A stretch of 64,000 nt of DNA from Verrucosispora sioxanthis (GCF_010560025.1 NZ_SAIY01000001.1:124001-188000), one strand, 5' to 3'. Shown: positions 51,163 to 60,135, counted from the stretch's first letter. Notes: generated from the sequence alone by a model not told the origin. Made by a program: numbers and translations.

Positions 51163-51254
51163 GACCACGCCCACCTCTCGCAAACCGTACGTCCGTCTTG
51201 TTTACCGTACGGCCCGGCCACCGCCGAGGCAAGCCGGGTCACTAGGCTCACCGT

Positions 51255-52238
51255 ATGGAGCAACGCACGTTCCCCCGCATGGATCGCCAGGTCGGCGTGG
51301 TCGGGCTCGGCGCCTGGCAGCTCGGCGCCGATTGGGGCACGGTCACCGAGGACGACGCGATGGCGGTGCTGACCGCCGCGGTCGACGCCGGGGTCACCTT
51401 CCTGGACACCGCCGACGTCTACGGCGACGGGCGCAGCGAACAGCTGATCGGACGCTTCCTGGCGGCACGCCCCGACGCCGGGCTGACCGTGGCGACCAAG
51501 ATGGGCCGGCGGGTGGCGCAGACGTCCGAGGTGTACACCCTGGACAACTTCCGCCGGTGGACCGACCGGTCCCGGACGAACCTGGGCGTGGACACACTGG
51601 ACCTGGTGCAGCTGCACTGCCCGCCGACGGCCGTCTTCGGCACCGACGAGGTCTTCGACACCCTCGACACCCTGGTGGCCGAGAAGCGGATCGCCGCGTA
51701 CGGCGTCAGCGTGGAGACCTGCGACGAGGCGCTCACCGCGATCGCCCGCCCCGGGGTGGCCAGCGTGCAGATCATCCTCAACGCGCTGCGTCACAAGCCG
51801 CTCGAACGGGTGCTGCCGGCCGCCTCGGCCGCCGGGGTCGGCATCATCGCCCGCGTCCCGCTGGCCAGTGGCCTGCTCTCCGGCCGCTACGACGAGCACA
51901 CCACGTTCGCCGCCGACGATCACCGCAACTACAACCGGCACGGGGAGGCGTTCGACGTCGGCGAGACCTTCTCCGGGGTGGACTTCACCACCGGCCTGGC
52001 CGCGGTGCGGCGGATCGCCCCGCTGGTGGGCGCGGACCGCACCATGGCCCAGTTCGCGCTGCGCTGGGTGCTCGACCAACCGGGCGTCACCGTGGTCATT
52101 CCGGGTGCCCGCGACGCCATCCAGGCCCGCGGCAACGCCGCAGTGGCTGGCCAGGCCCCACTGTCCCCTGGGGAACTGGCCGAGGTGGCGGCGGTCTACG
52201 ACGACCTGATCCGCCCCCAGGTGCACCACCGATGGTGA
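51255..52238 (+). CDS. Aldo/keto reductase
   Basis: This 327-residue aldo/keto reductase has an intact tetrad: Asp in VTFLDTADVYGDGRSEQLIG (Tyr in the same stretch, VYG), Lys in TVATKMGRRV and His in LVQLHCPP. The NADPH loop VVIPGARDAIQARGNAAVA is at the C-terminus. It is not closely similar to the other reductase in the window (40872-41984), which lacks the Tyr. ATG 51255 is the start. Its stop overlaps the next ORF. Substrate unknown. Confidence 0.88.
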   Translation: MEQRTFPRMDRQVGVVGLGAWQLGADWGTVTEDDAMAVLTAAVDAGVTFLDTADVYGDGRSEQLIGRFLAARPDAGLTVATKMGRRVAQTSEVYTLDNFRRWTDRSRTNLGVDTLDLVQLHCPPTAVFGTDEVFDTLDTLVAEKRIAAYGVSVETCDEALTAIARPGVASVQIILNALRHKPLERVLPAASAAGVGIIARVPLASGLLSGRYDEHTTFAADDHRNYNRHGEAFDVGETFSGVDFTTGLAAVRRIAPLVGADRTMAQFALRWVLDQPGVTVVIPGARDAIQARGNAAVAGQAPLSPGELAEVAAVYDDLIRPQVHHRW

Positions 52239-52543
52239 GCGGTGGGCCCGGCGACCGCCCGTTCGACGGCGGGCCGGCCGGTGGTGGGCCGCCCGCGGCG
52301 CCCGGCGACGCACGGCCGGGTGGCGAGCCACAGCGGCGGCAGACGGTGATGACCGGATGGCTCCGGCTCACGCTCGGTCTGCTGGCCGTGGTGGTGGGTG
52401 CGGTGTGGACGGTGCAGGGACTCGGTTACGTCGAGGGCAGCGTGATGACCGGCCAGCGGATCTGGGCGGTACTCGGGCCGCTGCTGGTACTGGTCGGGTT
52501 GGCTCTGCTCTGGCTCGGTGTCCGCGCCCGCGACCGCCGCTGA
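52232..52543 (+). CDS. Small membrane protein (two TM helices)
   Basis: This protein of about 103 residues has a Gly/Pro-rich disordered N-terminus and two membrane helices (LRLTLGLLAVVVGAVWTVQG and IWAVLGPLLVLVGLALLWLG) joined by the short loop YVEGSVMTGQR. The ATG overlaps the stop of the aldo/keto reductase gene, which suggests coupling. The second half alone could start at the ATG of MTGWLRL. Similar small proteins are common in actinobacteria, function unknown. Confidence 0.7.
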   Translation: MVSGGPGDRPFDGGPAGGGPPAAPGDARPGGEPQRRQTVMTGWLRLTLGLLAVVVGAVWTVQGLGYVEGSVMTGQRIWAVLGPLLVLVGLALLWLGVRARDRR

Positions 52544-52566
52544 GGCACCTGCGGCGACGATGCGGA

Positions 52567-52596
52567 AAGCCCCGCGTCCGATGGGACGCGGGGCTT
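52567..52596. terminator. Terminator hairpin between the small membrane protein and cspA
   Basis: A perfect 13-bp stem (AAGCCCCGCGTCC and complement) with a GATG tetraloop lies between two converging genes, 24 bp after one stop and 54 bp before the other. It should work in both directions. Confidence 0.78.
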
Positions 52597-52649
52597 CGCA
52601 CTGATTCGGGGACTGCCTCGCCACTGGCCGACGGTCGCCGACCGGTGCC

Positions 52650-52853
52650 TCAGAGGGGGCGGACCTGCTCGGCCTGCGGACCCTTCTGGCCCTGGGCGAT
52701 CTCGAACTCCACCCGCTGGTTCTCCTCCAGCGTGCGGTAGCCGCTGGTCTGGATGGCCGAGAAGTGGACGAACACGTCAGCACCCCCGCCGTCGACGGTG
52801 ATGAAGCCGAAGCCCTTGTCAGCGTTGAACCACTTCACGGTTCCCTGCGCCAT
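52650..52853 (-). CDS. Cold-shock domain protein
   Basis: This 67-residue protein is a single cold-shock domain with both RNA-binding motifs, KGFGFI and VFVHFS, inside [20 protein letters not shown] and [11 protein letters not shown]. It is the length of CspA-type chaperones that melt RNA structure. ATG 52853 is preceded by a near-perfect ribosome binding site (AAGGAGA). The roughly 290-bp upstream region has several short dyads, as is common in the leaders of these genes. Confidence 0.96.
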   Translation of the reverse strand: MAQGTVKWFNADKGFGFITVDGGGADVFVHFSAIQTSGYRTLEENQRVEFEIAQGQKGPQAEQVRPL

Positions 52854-52858
52854 GTGTA

Positions 52859-52865
52859 TCTCCTT
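52859..52865 (-). promoter_or_regulatory. Strong ribosome binding site of the cold-shock gene
   Basis: AAGGAGA with 5 nt to the ATG. It is one of the strongest sites in the window and fits high expression of this gene. Confidence 0.7.
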
Positions 52866-53096
52866 CTAAAACTGGCGGCCGAGCACACCGTGCGGCCGGT
52901 TGGCCGTTTTCGAGCAGCGGTGTCTGAGGCGGCCCCCGGTGAAGGAGACTTCTCTCAACCCACGCCGTCTCTCAACAGCGTGGAACAGCTTAACCACGTA
53001 CGCAAAAACTGTGCAGAGCCTAGCCGACGAAATTCTCCGACATGTGACCTGACGGATGCGTCGAATCCGTCGGGCGGAGGCGGTGGGGCAACGCGA

Positions 53097-53131
53097 AAGG
53101 CCCCCTCACCGGCAACCGATGAGAGGGCCTC
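53097..53131 (-). terminator. Hairpin downstream of the DUF4235 gene
   Basis: AGGCCCCCTCA and TGAGAGGGCCT form a stem with one mismatch around an 11-nt loop, just after the end of the three-gene operon on the minus strand. Confidence 0.55.
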
Positions 53132-53142
53132 GAGACGGACCT

Positions 53143-53415
53143 TCAGTCCGGCCAACTACCGGTCAGCCGACGGACGCCGACCGCACCGCCCCGATCCACC
53201 GCCGCCCGGACGACCGAGAAGATGGCGCCCTGCAAGGCGGCCGCCGCGAGGATCTCCCCCCAGCGACGGTCCTCGTCCGTCGGGTTCGGCGCCTCACCGT
53301 CACCGGCGGTCATCTTCCACACCTGCCGGAAGACCGCGCCCGCGATCGCGCCGGCGGCGAAGCCCATCAGCACGCCGACCGGCTTGTAGGCGGCCCTGCC
53401 GATTCCCTTGCTCAC
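53143..53415 (-). CDS. DUF4235 membrane protein
   Basis: This 90-residue protein has two hydrophobic stretches (VGVLMGFAAGAIAGAVFRQV and ILAAAALQGAIFSVVRAAVD) and the W-x(3)-AGDGEAPNPTDEDR segment of DUF4235. It is the last gene of a three-gene operon (holin-like, DUF3618, DUF4235) with 4-bp overlaps, an arrangement found in many actinobacteria. The operon probably concerns membrane or envelope stress, but the molecular role is not known. Confidence 0.85.
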   Translation of the reverse strand: MSKGIGRAAYKPVGVLMGFAAGAIAGAVFRQVWKMTAGDGEAPNPTDEDRRWGEILAAAALQGAIFSVVRAAVDRGGAVGVRRLTGSWPD

Positions 53416-53726
53416 GCACGCCTCCCTCTGATGATCATCAACACCACGGCGGCGGCGAGCGCACCGGCCGCGAGCGCGACGAACGGCGCGGGTCCCTGGC
53501 GGCTCGGACCCTGCTGGTGGTTCAGGCCGGCCTGGGCGCGTACCCGGGCGACCGTCATCGCAGCCTGCTCGCGTACCCGCTCCCGCGCCTGGTCCGCCGA
53601 GGACTTCAGTCGCTTCTTCACGTCGGCCTTGGCGGCCAGCGCCTCCATCGTCTCGCCCAACTCGACGCGGGTACGCCGGATCTCCTCCCGCAGCGCCTCC
53701 GTGTCACCCGTACCGTTACCTGTCAT
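53412..53726 (-). CDS. DUF3618 protein
   Basis: This 104-residue protein starts with the DUF3618 motif (LREEIRRTRVELGETMEALA AKADVK), has a long amphipathic helix rich in Arg/Glu/Ala, and ends in one membrane helix (FVALAAGALAAAVVLMII). ATG 53726 overlaps the upstream stop and its own stop overlaps the next start, so translation of all three operon genes is coupled. Function unknown. Confidence 0.85.
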   Translation of the reverse strand: MTGNGTGDTEALREEIRRTRVELGETMEALAAKADVKKRLKSSADQARERVREQAAMTVARVRAQAGLNHQQGPSRQGPAPFVALAAGALAAAVVLMIIRGRRA

Positions 53727-54175
53727 GCCCGTCCCCTGTCCTTCACGGCGGCGCTGACCACGTCGACGTCGGCCCGTAGGCTGCGCACGGTCGCCTCGGG
53801 CACCGGCGGGACCGCACGGCTGACCCGGCGCTTGCCGATCAACGCCAGCACGCCGGCGACCAGGAACAGGACCACCGCCACGATCAGCGCGGCAGCCCAC
53901 GCCGGCAGCACCAGGGCCAGCAGGAGGATCGCGGCGGTCACCAGCGCCCCCAGGCCGAAGAAGGCGAGGGCGCCGCCCCCGGCGAACAGCCCGACACCGA
54001 TGCCGGCCTGCTTGCCCTTCTCGGTCAGCTCGGCGCGGGCCAGCGTGAGTTCGTCCCGAACCAGGCGCGAGACCTGCTCGGTCGCCCGCTGGACCAGTTC
54101 GGCGGTGGACGGCTCCGTCCCGTTGTGGGATATCCGCCCGTTGTGGGACGTACGGGCGTTCGCCACGTCAGCCAT
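53723..54175 (-). CDS. Holin-X-like membrane protein (Phage_holin_3_6 type)
   Basis: This 150-residue protein has a hydrophilic N-terminus with the TEQVSRLVRDELTLARAELT segment and two membrane helices (GVGLFAGGGALAFFGLGALV and LPAWAAALIVAVVLFLVAGV), the pattern of actinobacterial Holin-X. Despite the name, these are chromosomal genes and not evidence of a prophage. It is first in the operon with DUF3618 and DUF4235. Confidence 0.85.
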   Translation of the reverse strand: MADVANARTSHNGRISHNGTEPSTAELVQRATEQVSRLVRDELTLARAELTEKGKQAGIGVGLFAGGGALAFFGLGALVTAAILLLALVLPAWAAALIVAVVLFLVAGVLALIGKRRVSRAVPPVPEATVRSLRADVDVVSAAVKDRGRA

Positions 54176-54322
54176 GCTGTCCCCCTCTCGTCATCACCGC
54201 GCTGTATGCCCGGAGTCGCCGCTCGTCAATCCTGTTCCCGAAAAAGGGGGCAGAAGCGTCGGGCAGCACGTCCCCACCGGACGCCGCGCCAAACCTGCGC
54301 ATCCGAGTGGATAACGAGGTGG

Positions 54323-55537
54323 TCAGCGGCGAGGTTCGGCGGGCTTCCGAGCCTCGACCGTCTCGTCGGGGCCGACGAACGCCTCGTTGCGGGCGTGGCC
54401 GTCGTCGCTGCCACCGAAGAGCCGGGCGTCGTCGGGCACCTCGGCCTCGGCCCGACGGCGCGTCGAGTGCCGCGGCTGGATCCACTGCCACGCCAGGTCG
54501 CTGCCGCCGTCGCCGACCTCGGTACGCAGGCGGGGCATCGCGGTGGGCCGGTGGTCGCGTACCCAGGCGACCAGGTGTTCCCGCACGAGGCAGCGCAGGT
54601 CCCACAGTGCGCCCGCGTTGCTGGCGCTCACCAGCGCGCGAACCTTGATCGTCCCGCCGGTCGCGTCGGTGACCTGGAGGACACAGACCCGGCCGTCCCA
54701 CAGCTCGGTGCTCTCGACCAGCCGGCGCAGCTCCTCCCGCATGGCCTGTACCGGGATCGACCAGTCGACCTCGAACTCGGCCGTGCCCAGGACCTTCGCC
54801 TCGGTCCGGGTCCAGTTCTGGAACGGCTTGCTGGTGAAGTAGGAGGTCGGCAGGATCAACCGCCGGTCGTCCCAGACCTGGACCACCACGTAGCTGAGGG
54901 TCAGCTCCTCGATCCGACCCCACTCCCCCTCGACCACCACCACGTCGTCGAGGCGTACCGCGTCGCTGAAGGCCAGTTGCAGGCCGGCGAAGACGTTGCC
55001 CAGCAGGCTCTGCGCGGCCAGGGCGGCGACCACACCGACCACACCGGCACTGGTGAGCACGCCGGCACCGATGCCCCGCACGGCGGGGAAGGTCATCAGC
55101 ATCACGCCGAGGGTGATGACGACGATCACCACTATCGTCACCCGGCGCAGCATCACCACCTGGGTGCGTACCCGCCGGGCGTGCCGGTTGTCCGGCACGT
55201 CCACCCGGAACCGGGCGAGCGCGGTGTCCTCGACCACCACGAGCAGCGAGGCGACCAGCCAGGCCGCGGTGGCGATGATGGCCAGCACCAGCAGGTGCAG
55301 CAGGGCCTGGCGCCAGCCGGTGCCGATCGCGTACCCGGTGCTGAACCGGACGGCGAACTGCACGGCGAGCACGGTGGCGGCGACCTGGAACGAGCGGTGC
55401 GCGTGCTGGGTCAACTCGGTCAGCAGCAGTGATTTGCGGCCCCAGCGACGGGTGAGGCGGTGCACCACCTCGACCACGGCAAGAGCGATCGCCGCCGCGG
55501 CGAGCGCGGCGACGACCGTCACGAGGTAGCTGTGCAC
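54323..55537 (-). CDS. MscS-family mechanosensitive ion channel
   Basis: This protein of about 404 residues has four membrane helices. The pore-lining helix reads VLTSAGVVGVVAALAAQSLL, and the conserved LGNVFAGLQLAFSDAVRLDD and VEGEWGRIEELTLSYVVVQV beta domain follows. The C-terminal cytoplasmic part includes SKPFQNWTRTEAKV and a long charged tail. GTG 55537 is preceded by AAGGAG. Such channels open under hypo-osmotic stress to release solutes. Confidence 0.9.
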   Translation of the reverse strand: MHSYLVTVVAALAAAAIALAVVEVVHRLTRRWGRKSLLLTELTQHAHRSFQVAATVLAVQFAVRFSTGYAIGTGWRQALLHLLVLAIIATAAWLVASLLVVVEDTALARFRVDVPDNRHARRVRTQVVMLRRVTIVVIVVITLGVMLMTFPAVRGIGAGVLTSAGVVGVVAALAAQSLLGNVFAGLQLAFSDAVRLDDVVVVEGEWGRIEELTLSYVVVQVWDDRRLILPTSYFTSKPFQNWTRTEAKVLGTAEFEVDWSIPVQAMREELRRLVESTELWDGRVCVLQVTDATGGTIKVRALVSASNAGALWDLRCLVREHLVAWVRDHRPTAMPRLRTEVGDGGSDLAWQWIQPRHSTRRRAEAEVPDDARLFGGSDDGHARNEAFVGPDETVEARKPAEPRR

Positions 55538-55674
55538 GTGTTGCTTCTCCTTCCGGCCCGACGGCGATCCCGGTGGTGGTGTCCGGCGTGCGGGCAATCA
55601 AGATCCGGCAAAGGGGCAATGGTGCCCTGGATCGCCGGCCTCGGCCACCGCGGGGGTGGCCGGGGAGGAGAAGG

Positions 55675-56496
55675 TCATACCTTGCGGTAGCGGGACTGGA
55701 GGAAGCAGTAGACGCCGAAGGCGGCGATGCCCAGCGCGATGAGGGTCAGCAGGATGGTGCCGAACGCCTGTTCACGCAGGGTCCGCAGCGCGGCGTCCAG
55801 ACCACGGGCCTTCTCCGGGTCGTAGTTCACCGCGGCCAGTATGACCAGCAGACCGGTCACGGCGAAGGCGACACCCCGGGAGGCGTAGCCGGCCATACCG
55901 AGCCGACGGGCGAGCTGCCGGGTCTTGGCGCTCATCTCGCCGGTCTTCAGCCGCTTCATGAACTTCTTCTTGAGGCCGTAGATCGCCATGCCGATGCCGA
56001 TGCCCATCAGCACCAGGCCGGCGAGGCCGACCAGCCAGCGACCCCCGGTGGACTCCATCAGCCGGGCGGTCAGGCCCTGCTGCTGGGAGGCGCTGTCGGA
56101 GTTGGCGTCGGAGAAGACCTTCCAGGCGGTCCAGGCCAGCCAGAGGTAGATCAGCGTACGGGCGGCGGAGACGATCCGTTCCTTGAGCCGGTCGTTGCCC
56201 CGCTCGGTGCGGTGCCCGACGGCCGCTTCGAGGGCCTGCCAGATCGCCATGGCGAGCATGCCCACGGCGATGGCAATGACCAGGAACTGACCCATGGGTT
56301 GCGCGGCGAGGGTACGCAGCGCGCCGGACTGGTCGCCGTCGTTGGACGAGTTGCCGAACGCGATCTGCAGCGCCAGCCAGCCGAACAGCAGGTGCACGAT
56401 CCCGTAGCCGATGAAACCGGCCCGGGCGAGGAGTTCCAGCCACCGGCTGTCGGCCGTACGGGCGGCGGTGGCTTCGGCGTTCCGGGTAAGAGACAT
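55675..56496 (-). CDS. DUF1206 membrane protein
   Basis: This 273-residue protein is made of three similar two-helix units, each beginning with an ARxGxxxxG pattern (ARAGFIGYGIVHLLFGWLAL, AARTLIYLWLAWTAWKVFSD, RRLGMAGYASRGVAFAVTGL), which is the DUF1206 triple repeat. It has six membrane helices and a polar C-terminus SRYRKV. ATG 56496 is the start. The function of the family is unknown. Confidence 0.88.
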   Translation of the reverse strand: MSLTRNAEATAARTADSRWLELLARAGFIGYGIVHLLFGWLALQIAFGNSSNDGDQSGALRTLAAQPMGQFLVIAIAVGMLAMAIWQALEAAVGHRTERGNDRLKERIVSAARTLIYLWLAWTAWKVFSDANSDSASQQQGLTARLMESTGGRWLVGLAGLVLMGIGIGMAIYGLKKKFMKRLKTGEMSAKTRQLARRLGMAGYASRGVAFAVTGLLVILAAVNYDPEKARGLDAALRTLREQAFGTILLTLIALGIAAFGVYCFLQSRYRKV

Positions 56497-56555
56497 GGCG
56501 CCTCAATCTCCGAACGCGAAGATTTCCAAACGTGCTGGCCGCCGCCCGAACATCA

Positions 56556-56921
56556 TCAGCCGCCGTTACGCGCGATGCGGACCTTCACCTCGCTGTCGGT
56601 GACGCTGTCCAGGGTGACCGCGAGGCCACCGACGTCGGCCGCCTGCTGGCCGACCGTGAGGGACAGCTGTTCGCCGCCGACCTCGATGGTGGCCACGTCG
56701 TCCTGCGTCTCGACCAGACGAGCCTCGACGCCGAGAATGTTGGCCCGGGCGTCCACGCCCCGGTCGAAGGTCACCGTGCAGGCGTCCAGGCCGCAGTCGG
56801 TGCTGGCCCCCTCGGAGCTGCAACCGGCCAGCAGGGCCGCGCCGAGCGCGAGACCGGCCAGCAGGCCGGTGAGGCGGGTGGTAGTGGGCGGAGTCTTACC
56901 GGCGAGGGATCGGTTCGTCAC
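56556..56921 (-). CDS. Predicted lipoprotein
   Basis: This protein of about 121 residues starts at GTG 56921 with a lipoprotein signal peptide (RLTGLLAGLALGAALLAGCS, lipobox LLAGC, lipidated Cys at about residue 34). The mature part has two cysteines close together (DCGLDACTVTFDRG) and a beta-rich domain. No family is recognised. It is the upstream neighbour of the DUF1206 gene on the same strand. Confidence 0.82.
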   Translation of the reverse strand: MTNRSLAGKTPPTTTRLTGLLAGLALGAALLAGCSSEGASTDCGLDACTVTFDRGVDARANILGVEARLVETQDDVATIEVGGEQLSLTVGQQAADVGGLAVTLDSVTDSEVKVRIARNGG

Positions 56922-56993
56922 GCCGTCAAGCGTACGAGACACCGGCGAACCGACCGGGCGGGCCGACCGGCGGTGGACAATGCAGGAGTGAGC

Positions 56994-57275
56994 ATGCTGG
57001 TCGAGGACAATCCCGCCAAACACCGCTACGAGATCCTGGTCGACGACGCGCTGGCCGGCTTCACCGCCTACCTGCCCCGCGACCAGGTGCTGATCTTCAC
57101 GCACACCGAGGTCGACTCGGCCTTCCAGAACATGGGCGTCGGCTCGGCGCTGATGCGCGGCACCCTCGATCAGGTCCGCGCGCAGGGGCAGCGGGTGGTG
57201 CCGCGTTGCCCGTTCATGGCCGCCTTCATCGAACGCCACCGGGAGTACGCCGACCTGGTCACCAGCCCGGACTGA
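56994..57275 (+). CDS. GNAT-like small acetyltransferase (YjdJ type)
   Basis: This 93-residue protein is a minimal GNAT domain. It has RYEILVDDALAGFTAYL at the N-terminus and HTEVDSAFQNMGVGSALMRG, the acetyl-CoA loop in Q-N-M-G-V-G-S form, then CPFMAAFIERHREYADL. The short length matches YjdJ/Gcn5-like proteins. AGGAG lies 5 nt ahead of ATG 56994. A GTG at 56988 is also possible. The 3' end overlaps the convergent glycosidase gene by 17 bp. Confidence 0.88.
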   Translation: MLVEDNPAKHRYEILVDDALAGFTAYLPRDQVLIFTHTEVDSAFQNMGVGSALMRGTLDQVRAQGQRVVPRCPFMAAFIERHREYADLVTSPD

Positions 57276-58803
57276 CCGCGCCGCCGGCGAGCAGCTCGGC
57301 CGCGGCCCGACCGGCGGCCCGGGTGGCGCCGTGGGTGGCGATGTGCACCGCCCCGGTGACCAGCGCGGGCACCCCGAGTTCGACGACCACCGCGTCGGGG
57401 CGGGCGGTCAGCGCCCGATCGACCGCGGCCCGCATCCAGGCGTGCCGGTGCAGGTCGCGCACGACCAGCACCAGCGGCCGGCCGACGGCACCGGCGGCCG
57501 GGTCGGTCGGCGCCGACTGCTCGACGTGTCGGACGCTCGTGGTGCCCGGCACGAGGGCGGCCAGCGGCGCGGCCACTCCCCAGGGAGTCGCCGATCCGAT
57601 CGCGATGTTGTGCGGCGGCTGGAACTCCACCACGTGCGCCGGGCCGTGCAGCGGCAACGAGACGGTCGTGGCGTCGCTGGTGGTGACCCGCACGGCACGT
57701 CGCGCCGCGACCAACCCGACAGCTGAGCCGCCGGTCGGGCCGGCGGGACGGCCGGCACGGGCCGCCACCGTCCAGGCGGCGAGTTGGCCGATCCGCTTGG
57801 CCGCCTCGGCGAGCCGCTCCTCAGGTAGCTCCCCGGCGACGACCGCGTCGACGATGGCGTCGCGCAGGTGCCGGGCCGTCTCCTCGTCGGCGTGCTCGCC
57901 GCCGACACAGATCGCGTCCGCACCGGCGGCCAGGGCACGCACGGCCGCACCGGCGAAACCGTAGCGGTCAGCGACCGCGCCCATCTCCACCGCGTCGGTC
58001 ACCACCACGCCGTCGAAGCCCATCTCCTCGCGCAGCAGGCCACCCAGTATGCGGGCGCTCAGGGTGGCCGGCAGGTCCGGATCCAGGGCCGGCACCAGCA
58101 GATGCCCGGTCATCACCGCCTGGACGCCCGCCGCCACGGCGGCCCGGAACGGGGCCAGCTCGACGGCGTGCAGCCGGTCCCGGTCGGCGTCGATCCGGGG
58201 CAGGTCGTGATGGGAGTCGACGCGGGTGTCGCCGTGGCCGGGAAAGTGCTTCGCGCAGGCGGCGACGCCGCCGGACTGCAGGCCGCGTACCCAGGCGGTG
58301 GTGTGCCGGGCGACCAGCGACGGCTCCGCGCCGAACGACCGGACGCCGATCACCGGGTTGTCCGGGTTGGAGTTCACGTCCGCGTCGGGCGCGTAGTTGA
58401 GGGTGATCCCGGCGGCGGCGAGTTCCGCGCCGAGGTCGCGGGCCACCTCCTCGGTGAGAGCCGGGTCGTCGACCGCGCCGAGTGCCAGGTTGCCCGGGCG
58501 GGAGCTGCCCAGACCGGACTCGATGCGGGTGACGTCGCCGGCCTCCTCGTCGATGGCGACGATCACGTCCGGCCGCTCCGCCCGCAGCGCGGCGGTCAGC
58601 GCGGCCACCTGCCCGGGATCGACGACGTTGCGGCTGAACAGCACCACCGAGCCGAGCCCGTCGCCGAGCCAGCGGCAGATCCAGGCGGGTGGGACGGTGC
58701 CGACGAAACCGGGCTGCAGGACCGCGGCCGCCAGGGACGCCAGGTTTCCGTTGCGCTCGACCCGCTCGCTGAGTTGATGATTCGTACGCTGCCGCTCGCT
58801 CAT
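57259..58803 (-). CDS. Glycoside hydrolase family 3 beta-N-acetylhexosaminidase (NagZ-like)
   Basis: This 514-residue enzyme has a GH3 barrel with the NagZ-type catalytic loop KHFPGHGDTRVDSHHDLP, in which the His/Asp pair acts as general acid. The nucleophile Asp is in FDGVVVTDAVEMGAVA, and the substrate pocket is in VIVAIDEEAGDVTRIE. The C-terminal extension (about residues 340-514) makes it longer than minimal NagZ and carries a beta-sandwich-like domain. It probably trims N-acetylglucosamine from muropeptides or chitobiose. No signal peptide is seen, so it is cytosolic. Confidence 0.9.
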   Translation of the reverse strand: MSERQRTNHQLSERVERNGNLASLAAAVLQPGFVGTVPPAWICRWLGDGLGSVVLFSRNVVDPGQVAALTAALRAERPDVIVAIDEEAGDVTRIESGLGSSRPGNLALGAVDDPALTEEVARDLGAELAAAGITLNYAPDADVNSNPDNPVIGVRSFGAEPSLVARHTTAWVRGLQSGGVAACAKHFPGHGDTRVDSHHDLPRIDADRDRLHAVELAPFRAAVAAGVQAVMTGHLLVPALDPDLPATLSARILGGLLREEMGFDGVVVTDAVEMGAVADRYGFAGAAVRALAAGADAICVGGEHADEETARHLRDAIVDAVVAGELPEERLAEAAKRIGQLAAWTVAARAGRPAGPTGGSAVGLVAARRAVRVTTSDATTVSLPLHGPAHVVEFQPPHNIAIGSATPWGVAAPLAALVPGTTSVRHVEQSAPTDPAAGAVGRPLVLVVRDLHRHAWMRAAVDRALTARPDAVVVELGVPALVTGAVHIATHGATRAAGRAAAELLAGGAVSPGW

Positions 58804-58937
58804 TCGGCGCTGTACCCCCGCGTGTTCCGCCGTGGACTCCCGCCGGCCGGCGGTTCAGACATGGTCACACCGCGCCACCCCAATAGTCAATAAACCTTAC
58901 AGTTGCCTTGGGAGCGCTGCACCGCGACAGTGCGGGT

Positions 58938-59060
58938 ATGGACCCCGTGCTGCTGGCCGACGCGACGAGCCCGGCCGACATCCCCGGCGTACGCCTGCTC
59001 GGCCTGGTGGTGGGCGGTCTGCTGCTGCTTGTCGCCATCCGCGCGATGTTCCGCCGCTGA
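58938..59060 (+). CDS. Small single-pass membrane peptide (40 residues)
   Basis: A 40-codon ORF encodes MDPVLLADATSPADIPGVR, a membrane helix (LLGLVVGGLLLLVAIRAMF) and a basic end (RR). It lies in the gap between the divergent glycosidase and F420 oxidoreductase genes. The clean start, hydrophobic segment and positive-inside C-terminus are what a real small membrane protein would show. I do not see a strong ribosome binding site in front of it. Function unknown. Confidence 0.5.
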   Translation: MDPVLLADATSPADIPGVRLLGLVVGGLLLLVAIRAMFRR

Positions 59061-59137
59061 GCCACCGCGGCGGGTGTGACCGGCGCCCGCCGGGGTACCG
59101 CCTGCCCCACAGGCATCAGTGGGGCGAGGGGGAAGCA

Positions 59138-60088
59138 ATGAAGATCGGATATTTCCTGTCCACCGAGGAGTACACGCCGGCCGAACTGCTCGACCAGGCC
59201 CGGGCCGCCGAGCGGGCCGGCTTCGAGGCGTTGTGGATCTCCGATCACTACCACCCCTGGATCGACGCCCAGGGGCAGAGTCCCTTCGTCTGGTCGATGC
59301 TCGGCGCGCTGAGCCAGGTCTGCCGGCTGCCGGTCACCACCGCCGTCACCTGCCCGACCGTACGCATCCACCCGGCGGTGCTCGCCCAGGCCGCGGCGAC
59401 CACCTCGGTGCTGCACTCCGGCCGGTTCGTCCTCGGGGTGGGCTCCGGCGAGGCGCTCAACGAGCACATCCTCGGCGGTGCGTGGCCGCAGGCCGGCGTC
59501 CGGCTGGAGATGCTGGAGGAGGCGGTCGAGGTGATGCGCAGGCTGTGGCGCGGTGGTTTCGTCAACCATCACGGCCGGCACTACCAGGTGGAGCACGCCC
59601 GGATCTACACGCTGCCGGAGGCTCCCCCGCCGATCTACGTCTCCGCGTTCGGGCCCAAGGCCGTGGATCTGGCCGCCCGGATCGGCGACGGTTTCGTCAA
59701 CACCATGCCCGACGCCGACCTGGTGCGCCGGTTCCGGGACAACGGCGGGGGCGACAAGCCCTGCCAGGCCGGTTTCAAGGCCGCGTACGCGCCCACGGTC
59801 GAGGAGGGCATGCGACTGGCGTACGAGCGCTGGCCGACCGAGGCGATCCCCGGCGAGCTGCTCCAGGTCCTGCCCTCGCCGCGGCACTTCGAGCAGGCCG
59901 CCACGCTCGTGGATCCGGAGGCGATGCGCGAGGCGTTCGTCTGCGGCAGCGACGCCGACGCCCACCTGGCGAAGATCGACGCGTACGCGAAGGCCGGATT
60001 CGACGAGGTCTACGTCGCCAACACCGGGCCGAACTGGTCGGGGCTGCTCGACCTGTACCAGCGCGAGGTGCTGCCCCGGCTACGTTGA
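59138..60088 (+). CDS. F420-dependent LLM-class oxidoreductase (TIGR03557 type)
   Basis: This 316-residue luciferase-like enzyme has the N-terminus MKIGYFLSTEEYTPAELLDQ, the F420-binding SDHYHPWIDAQGQSPFVWSM, then GSGEALNEHILGGAWP and the C-terminal ANTGPNWSGLLDLY. These are the signatures of the F420-dependent glucose-6-phosphate dehydrogenase-like TIGR03557 group. ATG 59138 is preceded by GAGGGGGAA. It indicates that the host makes coenzyme F420, as many actinobacteria do. The substrate cannot be named from sequence. Confidence 0.92.
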   Translation: MKIGYFLSTEEYTPAELLDQARAAERAGFEALWISDHYHPWIDAQGQSPFVWSMLGALSQVCRLPVTTAVTCPTVRIHPAVLAQAAATTSVLHSGRFVLGVGSGEALNEHILGGAWPQAGVRLEMLEEAVEVMRRLWRGGFVNHHGRHYQVEHARIYTLPEAPPPIYVSAFGPKAVDLAARIGDGFVNTMPDADLVRRFRDNGGGDKPCQAGFKAAYAPTVEEGMRLAYERWPTEAIPGELLQVLPSPRHFEQAATLVDPEAMREAFVCGSDADAHLAKIDAYAKAGFDEVYVANTGPNWSGLLDLYQREVLPRLR

Positions 60089-60135
60089 TCAACCCGGGTT
60101 TCGGCGCGGAGCCGCCCGGGTACCTGCGGCCTTCG

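Noticed and set aside
53723..54175. Holin-like gene as evidence of a prophage
   Set aside because: Holin-X-type genes in actinobacteria are chromosomal and lie with DUF3618 and DUF4235; there are no other phage genes nearby.
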